Below are positions 12,552 to 23,430 of a stretch of 64,000 bases of DNA, one piece after another. Positions within the stretch are counted from its first letter, which is position 1, and every line of letters starts with the position of its first letter. Source of the stretch: Inia geoffrensis (taxonomy: Eukaryota; Chordata; Mammalia; Artiodactyla; Iniidae); contig CM070901.1 in the NCBI GenBank assembly GCA_036417435.1, positions 5,368,001-5,432,000 on the forward strand, written 5' to 3'. Made by a program: the position numbers and the translations under genes. The notes beneath the pieces were generated by a model that saw only the letters and a program-made list of their open reading frames with translations, was not told the origin of the DNA and searched no databases.

Positions 12552-15500
12552 TAAAGTTCTGATTGCTAGAACCTAAGTATGAATTATCCTTTTCTACTTT
12601 TTTTTATTCTCTCATTGCCTTTCTTATATCTTCTTTCTCCTCTAGTATTTATAGGGGGCGGGCAATGAATACTTACTAAATGAGTTAATTTGAAATTGCT
12701 TTCCAATAATCACTTTTTAGGTTTTTGAACGTGAGAGCATCAGCAATCATCGTTCAGAGAAAATGGAGAGCTGTACTTTTTGGAAGAACAGCTCATGAGC
12801 AATACTTAATGACAAAAGTAGGTGTTAAAAAAAACAGTTCATATGTAAAGAGCTACTTTAAAAAACAGAAAACAAAAAATGATTTAAAGATCTAACTATA
12901 CATTTGCTTTAAACACATCATTGCAGTCAATTAAAAATTATATTCACTCGGGCTTCCCTGGCAGCGCAGTGGTTGAGAGTCCGCCTGCCGATGCAGGGGA
13001 CACGGGTTTGTGCCCCGGTCTGGGAAGATCCCACATACCGCAGAGCGGCTGGGCCCGTGAGCCATGGCCGCTAAGCCTGCGCGTCCGGATCCTGTGCTCC
13101 GCGATGGGAGAGGCCACAACAGTGAGAGGCCCGCGTACCGCAAAAAAAAAAAAAAATTATATTCACTCATAAAAATACTATTTGTATTTTTGTTTGTGTA
13201 TCTGTTTTTATAACATATTCTCAAACCCAATTTGAAGTGATTTATTTGAAGAAAGTCATAATAGGTGTAGCATATCCTGTCTGTATGAGTCAACACATAC
13301 TCTTTAAGCCACATTTGGTAATCTATTTAAAATATTTAACATTGGTTCTAGAACAATGGTGATACCTATGGTTTTTATTAAAGAAATTAAAATTTTACTT
13401 GTAAATTTTGATGTTCATATTCACTATGTATGATTATATACACACTATTATTATTACACCTTCTATTATATATTTACTAACTAATCAGATGCTCATGATA
13501 ACTCTGTGAGGTAGCTATTATCAGCATTCCCATTTTACGGATGAGTAAACTGAGGTCTGGAGAGATAAAGGGGTTTGCTCAAAGTCACTCAGCTAGTAGG
13601 TGGGGGGTCTATGTTGTAAAACAAACCGAGTTTTCGTTTTAATCCAGATGCTTTATGTGTCTTGGAATTTGATTGTCAGGATGTTCTAGAATTGAGGAAT
13701 CTAAGATGTGCTGGGAGTACGCTGGTTCTCGAAGCAGCAGACAGCTTCCCTCACAGCTGCTTACAATGCCTATTCTGTTCTCTAGAGTGTAGCTAGCTTT
13801 TGTATTAAATGCATTTGTCCTGTAGTAATACTAGTTCTTTGCTCATTCACAATGAAAAGTATCAAGAGAAAGGGAGGGAAAAAACACCAGGTATCTATGG
13901 TCCCTGGTTTGCACCTTCATAAAAGCTTCATTTTCAGCTGTAGCGCTCTGGGTTTCAAAATCTGTGAAATATGACATTCTTAAACTAAAAATGTAAAAAA
14001 AAAAAAAGAAAAAAATCATAATTATACCGTCTTATTTTTCATTGAGAAATTCCAGAACCGCCAGTGGGTTGAACTATTATTTCTATCTATTAGTGTCACT
14101 TGCAAAATTTTCCTTATAGAGATATCAAGCTGCTTGTTTGATCCAAGCAAATTTCAGAGGATCTAAAGGGAGGCAGGTCTTTCTCCAGCAGAAATCAGCT
14201 GCTTTGACCATACAAAGATACATACGAGCCAGGAAGACTGGGAAGTGTGAAAGGATAAAATATGTTGAATTAAAAAAATCTACAGTTGTTCTACAAGCAC
14301 TGGTGCGTGGTTGGTTAGTAAGAAAAAGGGTAAGTATTTTTAAGTAGGATATCTCAGTCTTATGAAGTGGAAATACCTGATGTTAAATTGTGTTAAGAAA
14401 TTTGAGATTTTGGAGAATAATTTCAGAACTGATATAACCATTAACTAGAATTTATTCAGCTTCTGAAGAGCCCCATGTAACAAGATCACTGGTTGCCATA
14501 GATTTTTGTTCTATGATCCTATTTCCCATAGATGCTCACCAAAAATGCAAAATAACTTTTCTCGTGTAATAAATCTTAACAAAGGAACTGAAGTATGAGG
14601 AGGGCTCCACACGTGAAGGAGTTTGTTTTTTTAAGTTTTTAACATCTTTATTGGAGTATAATTGCTTTACAATGTTGTGTTAGTTTCTGCTGTACAACAA
14701 AGTGAATCAGCTCTATGTATACATATATCCCCATATCCCCTCCTTCTTGCATCTCCCTCCCTCCCACCCTCCCTATCCCACCCCTCTAGGTGGTCGCAAA
14801 GCACCCAGCTGATCTCCCTGTGCTATGCGGCTGCCTCCCACTAGCTATCGATTTTATATTTGGTAGTGTATATATGTCCATGCCACTCTCTCACTTCATC
14901 CCAGCTTCCCCTTCCCCCTCCCCACACGTGAAGGAGATTGTTATTCAAGTCATCTTTTGCTACCACCAAGCAACTCTCTCAGGGGTTGTAGGACCATTCC
15001 GTTGATAACTTCCACACCTTCAGCAGGAGAGAATCCTCCCTAGGGAATTCTTGACGTTCTGGGCATCCAGTACATGAAGCAGTGGTAAACAGAAAATAAT
15101 TAAATTAAAGGAGAAATCTTTTGTGTTTTGTTCACTGAGTATAAATTGAAACTCTGAAGGCCAAAGGCCCCTCCCTGGAGGGAGCTTCTGCTGCAGAACT
15201 CTTGTGCTGGATGTGGCGAGACCACTACTGGAATAGTCAGATCAGATGTTTGCCCGATTTAACGTCACCATCTTCAACGGTTCTGCTTGGAGCTCTCTAA
15301 CCCTTTCTCAGTTTACTATTCCTGGACTTCTCCCATTATAATTAGTACCTTCAAAGCCTTATCTAGCGGCCCTTGGGTAGTCTAGTTAAATTCTGGAGTG
15401 AAGTGCCCAAACATAATTGTGCTTTCTATACCCTCAGTTAGGGGTTACACCATTGAAAGTATTGTATAGTAAAGGAATATAATTAACTTCAGGTTACAAC

Positions 15501-16451
15501 GTAGATAATTTTAATCGTTACAAGTTAGTTTCCTGTTGCTAATTTATATAACTTGGTATTAAGGATATACAAAAATAAACATTGGTTGATTGTCTTAAGA
15601 GTCAATTATTTGGTTGTTATTCTTTTTTTCTCCTCTAGATTATAGAACAGAGAGCCAAAATTAGCCTTCTTCACTTCACAGCAGCTGCCTTTTGTCACCT
15701 GTCCGCTCTTAGAATTCAAAGAGCCTACAGACTTCACAGGGCTCTGAAGGATGCTGATAATAAACAGGTTAACTCAGCCGTCCGTATTCAGGTTAGCTTT
15801 TCCTTCACAGTAAAACTATGACATAATTTTTGTTGGAAACTTTTTAATATTTCATAAACAATTTCCAGATAGCCCTGCTAAAGTTATGTAGTATTTAGCT
15901 TTTGCCATGTGGCCGTCAGCGTGGTTGGCTGGCTTAGAGGTGAGTTGCGTTTTATGGCTCAGGACTCACTAAGGCTGTGGGTTATCCTCTGGCGCATTGT
16001 ACGCATTCACCCCTCATGTAGCGGCACCCAGGGCACCTGTCTCTCTCTCGACCTCCTTGCCGAGCCGTGACAATACAAGACTTTGTGATTTTGTCATTTT
16101 GATGAATGGCAAATTATATCTCATATTTGGTTTGGATTTCCTATGATTGCTAGCAATTCTAAAAAATCTCTCCTCTGTGTTGGTTATTCAAATTCCTATC
16201 TGTGTATGGTATGCTTTTAAAATTTTTTTTCCCACATACTTTGCTCATTTTTCTGTTGAGTGTTTTATTTTTCTTAATGATTATAGGAGTTCTTTATGTA
16301 TTCTGGATAAGAATCCTGTTTGTACAGTATATGTTAATATACTTACGTATAAAATATTGAGTAAAGAAACAAATTGAAGAATAACATACAGCTTGATAAG
16401 ATTTATATCAATTATGAAATGAGGAATATGTTGTGCAGGGTTAAATTCTCA

Positions 16452-16498
<47 letters not shown>

Positions 16499-19400
16499 AC
16501 ACCCACTGTGGCCTGGAATTTTCTGCACCAGCTAGAGTGGAAATGTAATGCCACTGGGGAGGGTTGGAAGATATTTCAATAAATGTTCTATTTATTTCAT
16601 TAAGAAACCTGAAGTAAAAAAAACTATTCATATGTTTTAAATAGAGATGGTTTCGAGCAAGATTACAGCATAAGAGGTTTCTTCAGAAACATCGCTTCAT
16701 GAAAATTCAGAATGAAGCTCAAGAACGTATGAGCCAGCGAAATAGGGCTGCATCAGTGATACAGAAAGCCGTATGCCGTTTTCTCCTCCGTAAAAAGCAG
16801 GAACAATTTAATACTAGAATCACTAAAATTCAGGTAACTGAAAATACTATGATTTTAGTTCAAGACTTTGGTTTGCAATTCATCTACACGATATATAACA
16901 TCTTATTGAATTTTACTTTAATTTATTTATTTTATTTCTTGGCTGCACCTCACTGCTTGCGGGATCTTAGCTCCCCAACCAGGGATTGAACCCGGGCCAC
17001 GGCAGTGAAAGCGCCGAGTCCTAACCACTGGACTGCCAGGGAATCCCCAATATCTAACATTTTAAAAAGTACAGTCATGCTCATTTTAAAAAGCTGAGCT
17101 TGGCCAATAGAATAATTCATATGCACTATGCTACCATCATTTCATTGTTAAGCCCTTTATTTTCACATTCCAGAGAGGAAGTTTACGATTGAAAGATGCA
17201 AAAGCATTTTTGCCTGTTGAATCGATTTAGCCGTCTTTGGCCAGTGAATGAGGCTTTAGCTTATATACAGGAATATTATATGTATTTCTTCCTAGAAAAA
17301 TTGCTTTTGCTATTTGTTAGAACCTGAATTGAAGTTGTAGTTGCAAAGTTGCAAAGATCACATCATAAAATTTTACTGAAAACATTTACTTTGTGGAAGT
17401 AGATGTAAAGTCCACAACATCAGAGGTTGTAATCTTAAAGTTACTGGTTTGTCTCTTTAAGGCGTTATGGAGAGGATATTCTTGGAGGAAGAAAAATGAT
17501 TGTACAAAAATTAAAGCCATTCGACAGAGACTTCAGTGTGTTAACAGGGAGATTCGAGAAGAAAACAAGCTCTACCACAGAACCGCACTTGCCCTGCACT
17601 ATCTCCTGACATACAAGTACCTTTCCGCTATTCTTGAGGCTCTAAAGCACCTGGGTTAGTTTGTTTTAACAATATCTTGTATAAGGTTAGAAATGCGTTT
17701 TTACCCTCGAGTCGTACAAAGAATATAATAATACGATACTGATTTTGTTGCTGTGAATGTATCTCTTTTTCCCCCCCCACCCCCTTTCAGAGGTAGTTAC
17801 TGGACTGTCTTCACTTTGCTGTGAGAACATGGCCCAGAGTGGAGCAATTTCTAAAATATTTGTCTTGATCCGAAGCTGTAACCGTAGTGTCCCTTGTATG
17901 GAGGTCATCGGATACGCTGTGCAGGTCTTGCTTAACGTCGCCAAGGTAGTTTCCGTCTTGATAATGAAGAGTTCCTTGGTCAAGAAACTTCCCCCAGCAA
18001 GTTAGGTTTATGCTTGCTCATCACTAGAACTCAGATCTCCGAGTTAAAGTTCCTTTATTATGTGCCAGAGTCTTTGCGGGGGAATGATTACTCTGTTAAC
18101 ATAACTGTACATAGAAACTATAATTTTTTATGATTTATTTCTCCTCTTTTTATAATATTAATAGCAGCAAGTTAGTTAAGGCCTTGCTATGTGCTAGTTC
18201 TTTTCATGCGTCATTTAATTTAGTCCTCCCATTCATCCTCTAAGGTGGCTCTTATGGTATTATCCTTCCCATTTTGTAGTGAAGGGATAATCGTCTTTAC
18301 AGGAGGTAAGGTCCTCTCCCGAGGACCAGCGTGTGGTCAGTGGTGGAGAGTTCATGTCCATCTCCCTCTGGAGCTGACAGCCTGTACACTGCGCTGTTAT
18401 CAGAACAGCAGAACCTCTTCTAATCACGTCTGGCTTCCTTTTTGGTTGGTGTTTCTAAAGTACTGGGTTGGCCAAAATGTGCCTTCGGTTTTTAAGTGAA
18501 AATAATGTCTCGATTTGATCGCTATCAACTTCAACTGGTCTACCCGACCGTGGAGCATCGTCCAGCAAGAAATCTCCAGCACAGAACTTCACAAACTACT
18601 TTTGACACGTTTGATCAGTCACAGCACCTTCTCCATGCACTGCACAAACCTCTTTTTTGCATTTTGGTTACATTTTTACCTTTCTTGAAATAATAAAGCA
18701 GAATATGCTGAAAATGTTGCTTTTTTCCTTCCATCTTCAATATTAAAATAACTACACAAAACTTCATCAATTTTGATTAGTCTTTTTTTAAATGCACACT
18801 GATATGACAGCTGCCATATACAATCTAACAAAATTGTTTTGAATGAAGCTAAAGACAACTGATGCTACTAGGTCCATCTTACGGAAAAAACCGAACGAAC
18901 CTTTTGGCCAGCCCAGTATCTGTGTTTATTATAATTTGTAACTTGGTTCTGTTCTCTTCCAGTATGAGAAAACGACTTCAGCAGTTTACGATGTAGAAAA
19001 CTGTGTAGATACACTGCTGGAGCTTCTGCAAATGTACCAAGAAAAGCCCGGTGACAAAGTTGCAGACAAGAGTAGAAGCATTTTCACAAAAACTTGTTGT
19101 TTGTTAGCTGTTTTACTGAAAAGGACAAATCGAGCTTCTGTAAGTATTCATCAGTTTTTTTCCTTTGAGGTTATCTTTACATGTTCTTAAGTCCAAGACT
19201 TTTAAGCAGTTACCACAACTTAAATAGGGCTTTGCGTGTGTTCACACCTGCTCTTTGTGCTGATATGAGTTGTTTCTTATGTGTCAGAGAAGCTGAATTC
19301 TAGAAGTAGAATTTATCACAGCCCTAGGAGCAACCAGCTCCCATGTACTTGAGAGGAGCAACAGCTGTCCCAGCAAGGTAGAAATCCAGATGTGCACAAC

Positions 19401-20077
19401 TCCTCACCCCCTGCTGTGACATAAAGACGTGGCAAGCGTTTCTCCGGTGAGGCCTCTGAGCATCCTCTCCAGGAGTTACAGTCAGCAGGGGTGACTGCAG
19501 GCCATGATAGGACTGTGGCCTTTATCCTGAGACCAGTGGGAAACCACTGAAGGATTTTAAGCAAGGAGATGTGTTCCAGTTTAAGTTTTAACTTCACTTT
19601 GGCTGCTGGTCGAAGAATGGATTTGGGAGATCGTGTGGGTATAGGGAGACCATTAAGGAAAGAGGCAAGTGTAGACACGCAGTGGTCTGGGCAAGAGACT
19701 GTACTTGACCTGGGGTCGCATCAGGCAGAGGTAAGTGCGTAACGCTGGAAACTTTAAGAAGGTAAAATTCGGGGCTTCCCTGGTGGCGCACTGGTTGAGA
19801 ATCTGCCTGCCAATGCAGGGGACACGGGTTCGAGCCCTGGTCTGGGAGGACCCCACATGCCGCGGAGCAGCTAGGCCCGTGAACCACAACTACTGAGCCT
19901 GCACATCTGGAGCCTGTGCTCCGCAACAAGAGAGGCCGCGATAGCGAGAGGCCCGCGCACCGCGATGAAGAGTGGCCCCCGCTTGCCACAACTAGAGAAA
20001 GCCCTCGCACAGAAACGAAGACCCAACACAGCCAAAAATTAATTAATTAATTAATAAACTCCTACCCCCAGCATCGT

Positions 20078-20108
<31 letters not shown>

Positions 20109-23100
20109 GTAAAATTCACAGGACTTGGTAACCATGTATAATAGGTATATTGACTTTAATGTTTGCTTTTTTATTTAGTATGGAGTTAAGTGTACAATTT
20201 TTGAATATTTGCCTTCTTCATAATTGTCTTGTAAATTCATAATTTAAACCAATCTAACTGCTGAACTTGGAGAGCTCGGCTTTTTATTGTTAAAAGCTCT
20301 TAATTTACTGCATAGTGTTTGTATGCTGTGATTGATTTTGCTAGCACAGAAGGGATACAGAATTCTTATTAGTTTAATAAATGCACATTTTCTTTTGTAG
20401 GATGTTCGAAGTAGGTCCAAAGTTGTTGACCGTATTTATAGTCTCTACAAACTTACAGCTCATAAACATAAAGTGAATACTGAAAGAATCCTTTGTAAAC
20501 AAAAGAAGAAATCTTCTATGAGCATTTCCTTTATTCCAGAAACACCTGTAAGAACCAGAATGGTTTCAAGGTGAGCAGTAAATGTACCCTATAGTTTTGT
20601 GTCACCATTCATTCATTCATCCATTCATCCACTTAGCAAACATTTATTGAGCACCTACTATGAGTAAGAGACTGTGCTTGACAATGGAGAAACAGCATGT
20701 GAACAAGAAGAAAATCTTTGGTAAATATAAAGGAGATGATCTCAGCAGTTAATGAAGTAATAACACTGCAGCCAAGAGTATTTAGTAGTTATTGGGTAAA
20801 TTCCTGGTTCTAACAAGGTACGTGCTAAGGCTGATAATTAGCTCTGAATAAGCTTTGCCGTATCATTTTTTACCCTCCATGTAGGACAAGCTGCACTACT
20901 GGGGAGCTGGCGAAGGTCTCTGGTGGCCAAAACATCAACCTCAACTCCTTGCATAATCACCCCGACGCCTGCAAGTTCTCCTCCTAGAGAAGTTCTTTTT
21001 GACCTTGTATTAGTTACCTAGAGCTGCTGTAACAGATTAGCACAAACTTAGTGGCCTTAAACACCAGTAACTTATTCTCTCACAGTTCTTGAAACTGGAA
21101 GTTTGAAATGAAGGTGTCAGCAGGGCCTCACCTGGTCTGAGGCTCTGCGGTGGAATCCTTCCCTGGCTCGTCCAGTTTCTGGCGGCTAAGTGTCCTTGGC
21201 TTGTTGCTGGATAGCTCTGTCCTCCGCCTAAGTCTTCACAGGTCTTCTTCCCCCTCTCCCTCCTCTGTGTCTCTTGTAAGGACGTTCGTTGTTGCTCCCT
21301 GGTTCTGGGCAGAAGAAACAGTCTAGAAATATAAATGAGGGAAATGGTCTAGAGATATAAATTAGATGCAGGAATCATTAGAACCCCTCCCTCTCTCTCC
21401 CTCTCTCTCCTTCCTTTCTATGACTGGACGATTGTCTACTAGTTATAAATCCCACACCACTGACAATGCACTATTTCTTGACCTGGGTTATACAGCAGTT
21501 AGCTTTATAAATTACTCATAATTATAAACTGTATAATAGTTGTAAATTGGTTTTGTTCTTGCATGTTTTACAGTATAACATAAAAATAGTCTGCTTAAAA
21601 TTTATTAATTGGAACTATTTCTACATACGGTTTTTATTTAAGGACTTGGCATATTATAATATGAATTACGTTGTAAAACTATTAACATATGAATGAGTAG
21701 ATGCTTTTTTTTCCTCCCCTTTTGACACTGTCGGGGTTTTTTGAGGTAAAACTCCCAACAGTATCAATGTACCCTTTATTTAGGTATGCAATTCAATGAG
21801 TTTTGACAAAGGTATACAGTTGTGAAACCACTACCACTGAGGTAAAATATTTCTGTCACAACAAAGTTCCCTTGTGCCCCCTTGCAGTCAGTTCTCTCCC
21901 ATTAACCCCTAGGTTCTGGAAACTATTGATGTGATTTCAGTACCTTTAGTTTTGCCTTTTCTGCTTTGTCCCATAAATGGAATCATACAGAGGTAGCTCC
22001 TTGTGACGGGACTCTTTTACTTAGCGTAATGCTCTTGAGGCTCATCCATGCTAAGATGCATGGCTTAGATTGCATCTCTTTCTTCACAGACTGCTGGTCC
22101 ACGGTAGGGGTATATATACCCGCTCTGTTTGACCACCCCCCAATTCATAGATGTTTGGAATTTTCACTGGAAAGAACAGGAAGATGGAAGTGCATATAGT
22201 GGTAGGGATTCATGTGAGGAAGGTGGACGTGATGCCGTTTCCTCAGTGAAGAAGGAGATTATAAACATTAGCTCAGAAGCACATGGGGGACGGTGTGGAG
22301 GGGACATATGGAAAGAAGAAAACAGTCATCTTGGGGAAAGAGAAAGGAAGCAATTTCTAGGTAATTTCAGTCATTGGCATAAAATCAGCCAGCCTGGTTG
22401 TGCAGGTTTTCTTTAGCAACGCCCAGCTGTGCAGGAATGGAGAAGGCAGATACCTGGATTCAACTTGGAATCCACATAGAGCTTTCCAGTTGCATTCAAT
22501 AGGGAAGAGCGACAATGGAGTTAACGGCATTTGCAGTGGAGATTATACTGAGGGACCCAAGCTAGACGGGAGGGAAAGGAGACCAGCACTGTGCTGGGTG
22601 ACAGGCACGTGCTGAGGTCCCCTGAAGTGGACACCACAGTGGGAGGAAGCTGTGAGCCGTGGAAGTATTAAGTCAAAGGGCGTGGATGAACCCCAAGGGG
22701 TGGTTCGGGCTGGAAGGCTCAGGCTGAGCAGTCGGTGGCCGGGCACTTTCTGAGGGTGACAGCGGCTGTCTTGTGATTGTGTGACGGGGGGGTGTGCTGA
22801 GTGGACCCCAAGGAAAGGGGGCAGAAACGGACAGGTGAGGGGTCGGCTCTTTAGCTACAAGGCTGCCGAAGTTCTGAGATGGGGCAGGAGTTGAGGGAAG
22901 ACCAGGAACCAGGTTTACAGACAAAACCCTGGGGTTTGGTAGCTGAATAGCCTGAGCTTCCAAGGAGCCAGGATCATCCTTCAGGGAAGAGGGAGAGAAA
23001 TAGTCTAAAGTCGTAAACAGCGATAACATGAAGCCTCCCACCTGCATGAGGGCCTGTGAGGGAGGTGATGCGTCCAGGAGGGACCACATTTCAGTTAAGA

Positions 23101-23271
23101 CAAAGCGATGGATGTGAGCCTTCTAAGAGAGGAACTGGATTAATGCAAGGTTTTTATTCTTCTCACAGACTTAAACCGGATTGGGTGTTGAGAAGAGATA
23201 ACTTGGAAGAAATCATGAATCCTCTGAAAGCTATTCAAATGGTGATGGACACACTTGGCATTCCTTATTAG
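3022..23271 (+). CDS. ASPM: ASPM, C-terminal part (human exons 18-28 equivalent), spliced
   Basis: Coding join: 3022-7731, 11071-11237, 12721-12817, 14120-14329, 15639-15791, 16645-16833, 17462-17654, 17791-17945, 18963-19139, 20401-20570, 23169-23271 (6324 bases, 2107 codons plus stop). ASPM sits at spindle poles and microtubule minus ends of dividing cells, especially neural progenitors, binds calmodulin through IQ motifs and sets spindle orientation; loss causes primary microcephaly. What is seen: a very long array of IQ motifs (patterns like AAVxIQxxYRG and VRKK), then an IQ-poor helical C-terminal region, ending in MDTLGIPY as in human ASPM. The 5' exons (ASH/MSD and calponin-homology regions) lie left of the window. 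Every intron is GT-AG, phases join without a frameshift, and no in-frame stop occurs, so the gene looks functional. ASPM has been reported to be under selection in cetaceans; that is literature knowledge, not shown here. Confidence 0.97.
8685..8804 (+). mobile_element. Short tRNA-derived SINE (CHR/artiodactyl type)
   Basis: Begins near gatttccctggcggtcc and ends in an A-rich tail. The duplication aaaaaattactcag is at 8671-8684 and 8805-8818. Confidence 0.85.
9589..9888 (-). mobile_element. Long CHR-type SINE
   Basis: Antisense copy of the longer SINE form: tttggctacattgggtc at one end, the tRNA-like head (gagggaagccct reversed) at the other. The target duplication was not identified. Confidence 0.85.
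10190..10530 (+). mobile_element. MIR SINE
   Basis: Typical MIR core wording: agacccaggttcaaatc, then aaggattaaataagat, and gcttagtatagcgctaag near the end. An ancient mammalian repeat, diverged. Confidence 0.7.
11071..11237 (+). CDS. ASPM: ASPM exon 19
   Basis: 167-bp exon after tttaatag, donor g|gtaaat. It reads [12 protein letters not shown] then two further IQ-type helices ([30 protein letters not shown]), continuing the array of the large exon. It ends in phase 2 (AGA CG|), completed by G of the next exon. Confidence 0.94.
11238..12720. other. ASPM intron 19
   Basis: Contains a GT/GC-rich low-complexity patch just after the donor (11250-11320), a (TG)n microsatellite at 12516-12548 and otherwise ordinary A/T-rich sequence. 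No further exon seen. Confidence 0.5.
12516..12548. repeat. (TG)n microsatellite
   Basis: About 16 uninterrupted TG units in ASPM intron 19. Confidence 0.95.
12721..12817 (+). CDS. ASPM: ASPM exon 20
   Basis: 97-bp exon after cactttttag, donor aaaa|gtaggt. It reads [20 protein letters not shown], then a linker ending AHEQYLMTK; one IQ motif. Too short for a conventional ORF search; found by homology, splice sites and phase (2 bases in from exon 19, phase 0 out). Confidence 0.94.
12950..13151 (+). mobile_element. CHR-type cetacean SINE
   Basis: Complete, from gggcttccctggcagcgcag to an A15 tail. The duplication aaaaattatattcactc is perfect at 12933-12949 and 13152-13168, so the copy is fairly young. 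ASPM intron 20. Confidence 0.95.
13152..14119. other. ASPM intron 20, remainder
   Basis: A MIR-like relic (antisense) lies at about 13480-13610 (cccattttacggatgag). The remainder is A/T-rich with no recognised element or exon. Confidence 0.5.
14120..14329 (+). CDS. ASPM: ASPM exon 21
   Basis: 210-bp exon (70 codons), acceptor tccttatag, donor agg|gtaagt. It carries three IQ-like helices: [28 protein letters not shown] and [17 protein letters not shown]. Phase 0 at both ends. Confidence 0.95.
14622..14922 (-). mobile_element. 5'-truncated L1 3' end
   Basis: Antisense copy of the artiodactyl L1 3' end (aacatctttattggagtat, later ctccctgtgctatgcgg). It is bounded by the duplication ccacacgtgaaggag at 14607-14621 and 14922-14936 (off by one base at the junction). 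ASPM intron 21. Confidence 0.9.
14937..15638. other. ASPM intron 21, remainder
   Basis: Nothing recognised between the L1 fragment and the exon 22 acceptor; ordinary unique-looking sequence. Confidence 0.5.
15639..15791 (+). CDS. ASPM: ASPM exon 22
   Basis: 153-bp exon (51 codons), acceptor tttctcctctag, donor cag|gttagc. It reads [18 protein letters not shown], then [11 protein letters not shown] and ends AVRIQ. Phase 0 at both ends; the last IQ is split across the intron and continues as RWFRARLQ. Confidence 0.94.
15792..16644. other. ASPM intron 22
   Basis: Contains an old antisense L1 fragment (about 16080-16340, e.g. ggagttctttatgtattc) and a (AC)n microsatellite (16453-16496). Confidence 0.6.
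16453..16496. repeat. (AC)n microsatellite
   Basis: About 22 uninterrupted AC units in ASPM intron 22. Confidence 0.95.
16645..16833 (+). CDS. ASPM: ASPM exon 23
   Basis: 189-bp exon (63 codons), acceptor ttaaatag, donor cag|gtaact. It reads [16 protein letters not shown], then [20 protein letters not shown] and ends TKIQ. Phase 0 at both ends. Confidence 0.95.
16925..17048 (-). mobile_element. Short tRNA-derived SINE
   Basis: Antisense: ttcttggctgcacctcac at one end, ctgccagggaatcccc at the other. ASPM intron 23. The rest of that intron, to 17461, shows nothing recognised. Confidence 0.82.
17462..17654 (+). CDS. ASPM: ASPM exon 24, end of IQ array and start of C-terminal helical domain
   Basis: 193-bp exon, acceptor tctctttaag, donor ctg g|gttagt. 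It reads [20 protein letters not shown] (the last IQ-type helix), then [22 protein letters not shown] and ILEALKHL. This is the transition to the conserved IQ-free C-terminal region, often described as armadillo-like. Phase 0 in, phase 1 out. Confidence 0.95.
17791..17945 (+). CDS. ASPM: ASPM exon 25
   Basis: 155-bp exon after a C-rich pyrimidine tract ending cccctttcag; donor aag|gtagtt. It reads [19 protein letters not shown], then [16 protein letters not shown] and [14 protein letters not shown], highly conserved with mammalian ASPM. Phase 1 in, 0 out. Confidence 0.95.
17946..18460. other. ASPM intron 25, left part
   Basis: Probably a diverged MIR/L2 relic at about 18170-18300; otherwise nothing recognised. 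Confidence 0.4.
18463..18916. mobile_element. Mariner-type DNA transposon, non-autonomous, 454 bp
   Basis: Terminal inverted repeats of about 31 bp with few mismatches: left ctgggttggccaaaa..., right the reverse complement of ctgggctggccaaaa.... They are flanked by TA at 18461-18462 and 18917-18918, the tc1/mariner target-site rule. The interior has no transposase frame of useful length. It resembles mariner elements described in ruminants and cetaceans, by memory. Confidence 0.88.
18963..19139 (+). CDS. ASPM: ASPM exon 26
   Basis: 177-bp exon (59 codons), acceptor ctcttccag, donor tct|gtaagt. It reads [20 protein letters not shown], then a lysine-rich turn and [20 protein letters not shown]. 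It begins 46 bp after the mariner-type element in intron 25, which leaves the acceptor intact. Confidence 0.95.
19140..20400. other. ASPM intron 26
   Basis: Contains an unnamed ancient repeat (about 19480-19700, similar to that in intron 18) and a long SINE (19771-20102); unique-looking A/T-rich sequence follows. Confidence 0.55.
19771..20102 (+). mobile_element. Long CHR-type SINE
   Basis: Begins ggggcttccctggtggcg, carries the extended 3' part (gacccaacacagccaaaaat) and an A-run. The duplication aagaaggtaaaattc is at 19756-19770 and 20103-20117. Confidence 0.93.
20401..20570 (+). CDS. ASPM: ASPM exon 27
   Basis: 170-bp exon, acceptor tcttttgtag, donor ag|gtgagc. It reads [20 protein letters not shown], then a lysine-rich stretch and [16 protein letters not shown]. 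Phase 0 in, phase 2 out. Confidence 0.95.
20571..23168. other. ASPM intron 27
   Basis: Contains an L2/MIR-like relic (about 20605-20690), an ancient interspersed repeat (about 21008-21320; a second copy is at about 49590-50090), an old antisense L1-like fragment (about 21730-22130) and a G-rich stretch (about 22180-23100) that I do not recognise. No exon seen. Confidence 0.5.
23169..23271 (+). CDS. ASPM: ASPM last coding exon (28) with stop codon
   Basis: Acceptor tcttctcacag at 23168. It reads [20 protein letters not shown], then [14 protein letters not shown] and TAG at 23269-23271, matching the C-terminus of human ASPM with few changes. Confidence 0.96.
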
Positions 23272-23430
23272 CAAAGGCAAACGTCTCAGTATGTACAGGG
23301 AAAGAGATAGGAAAGCTGATCACGCGTGTGGAAAGTGCTTTTGGCTTGCTTTGTACAACTTTTAAAATCTGACTTTGTATTAAAGTTAAAAAGAGGTATG
23401 TAACAAATAAACTTTTTATATTCTTTGTTT
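23272..23430 (+). terminator. ASPM: ASPM 3' UTR with AATAAA poly(A) signal
   Basis: A canonical AATAAA lies at 23406-23411, about 135 bp after the stop, followed by a T-rich stretch that could serve as the downstream element. The 3' UTR would be roughly 150 bp. The cleavage point is inferred, not observed. Confidence 0.75.

Noticed and set aside
12921..13314. Open frames around SINEs (also near 717-1110, 19594-20010, 44086-44337, 47577-47941, 57690-58056)
   Set aside because: All are translations of the CHR SINE body, which has few stops in several frames.
22129..23089. Open frames of 95-138 aa in ASPM intron 27
   Set aside because: No homology, no splice context; G-rich intronic sequence, probably old repeat debris.
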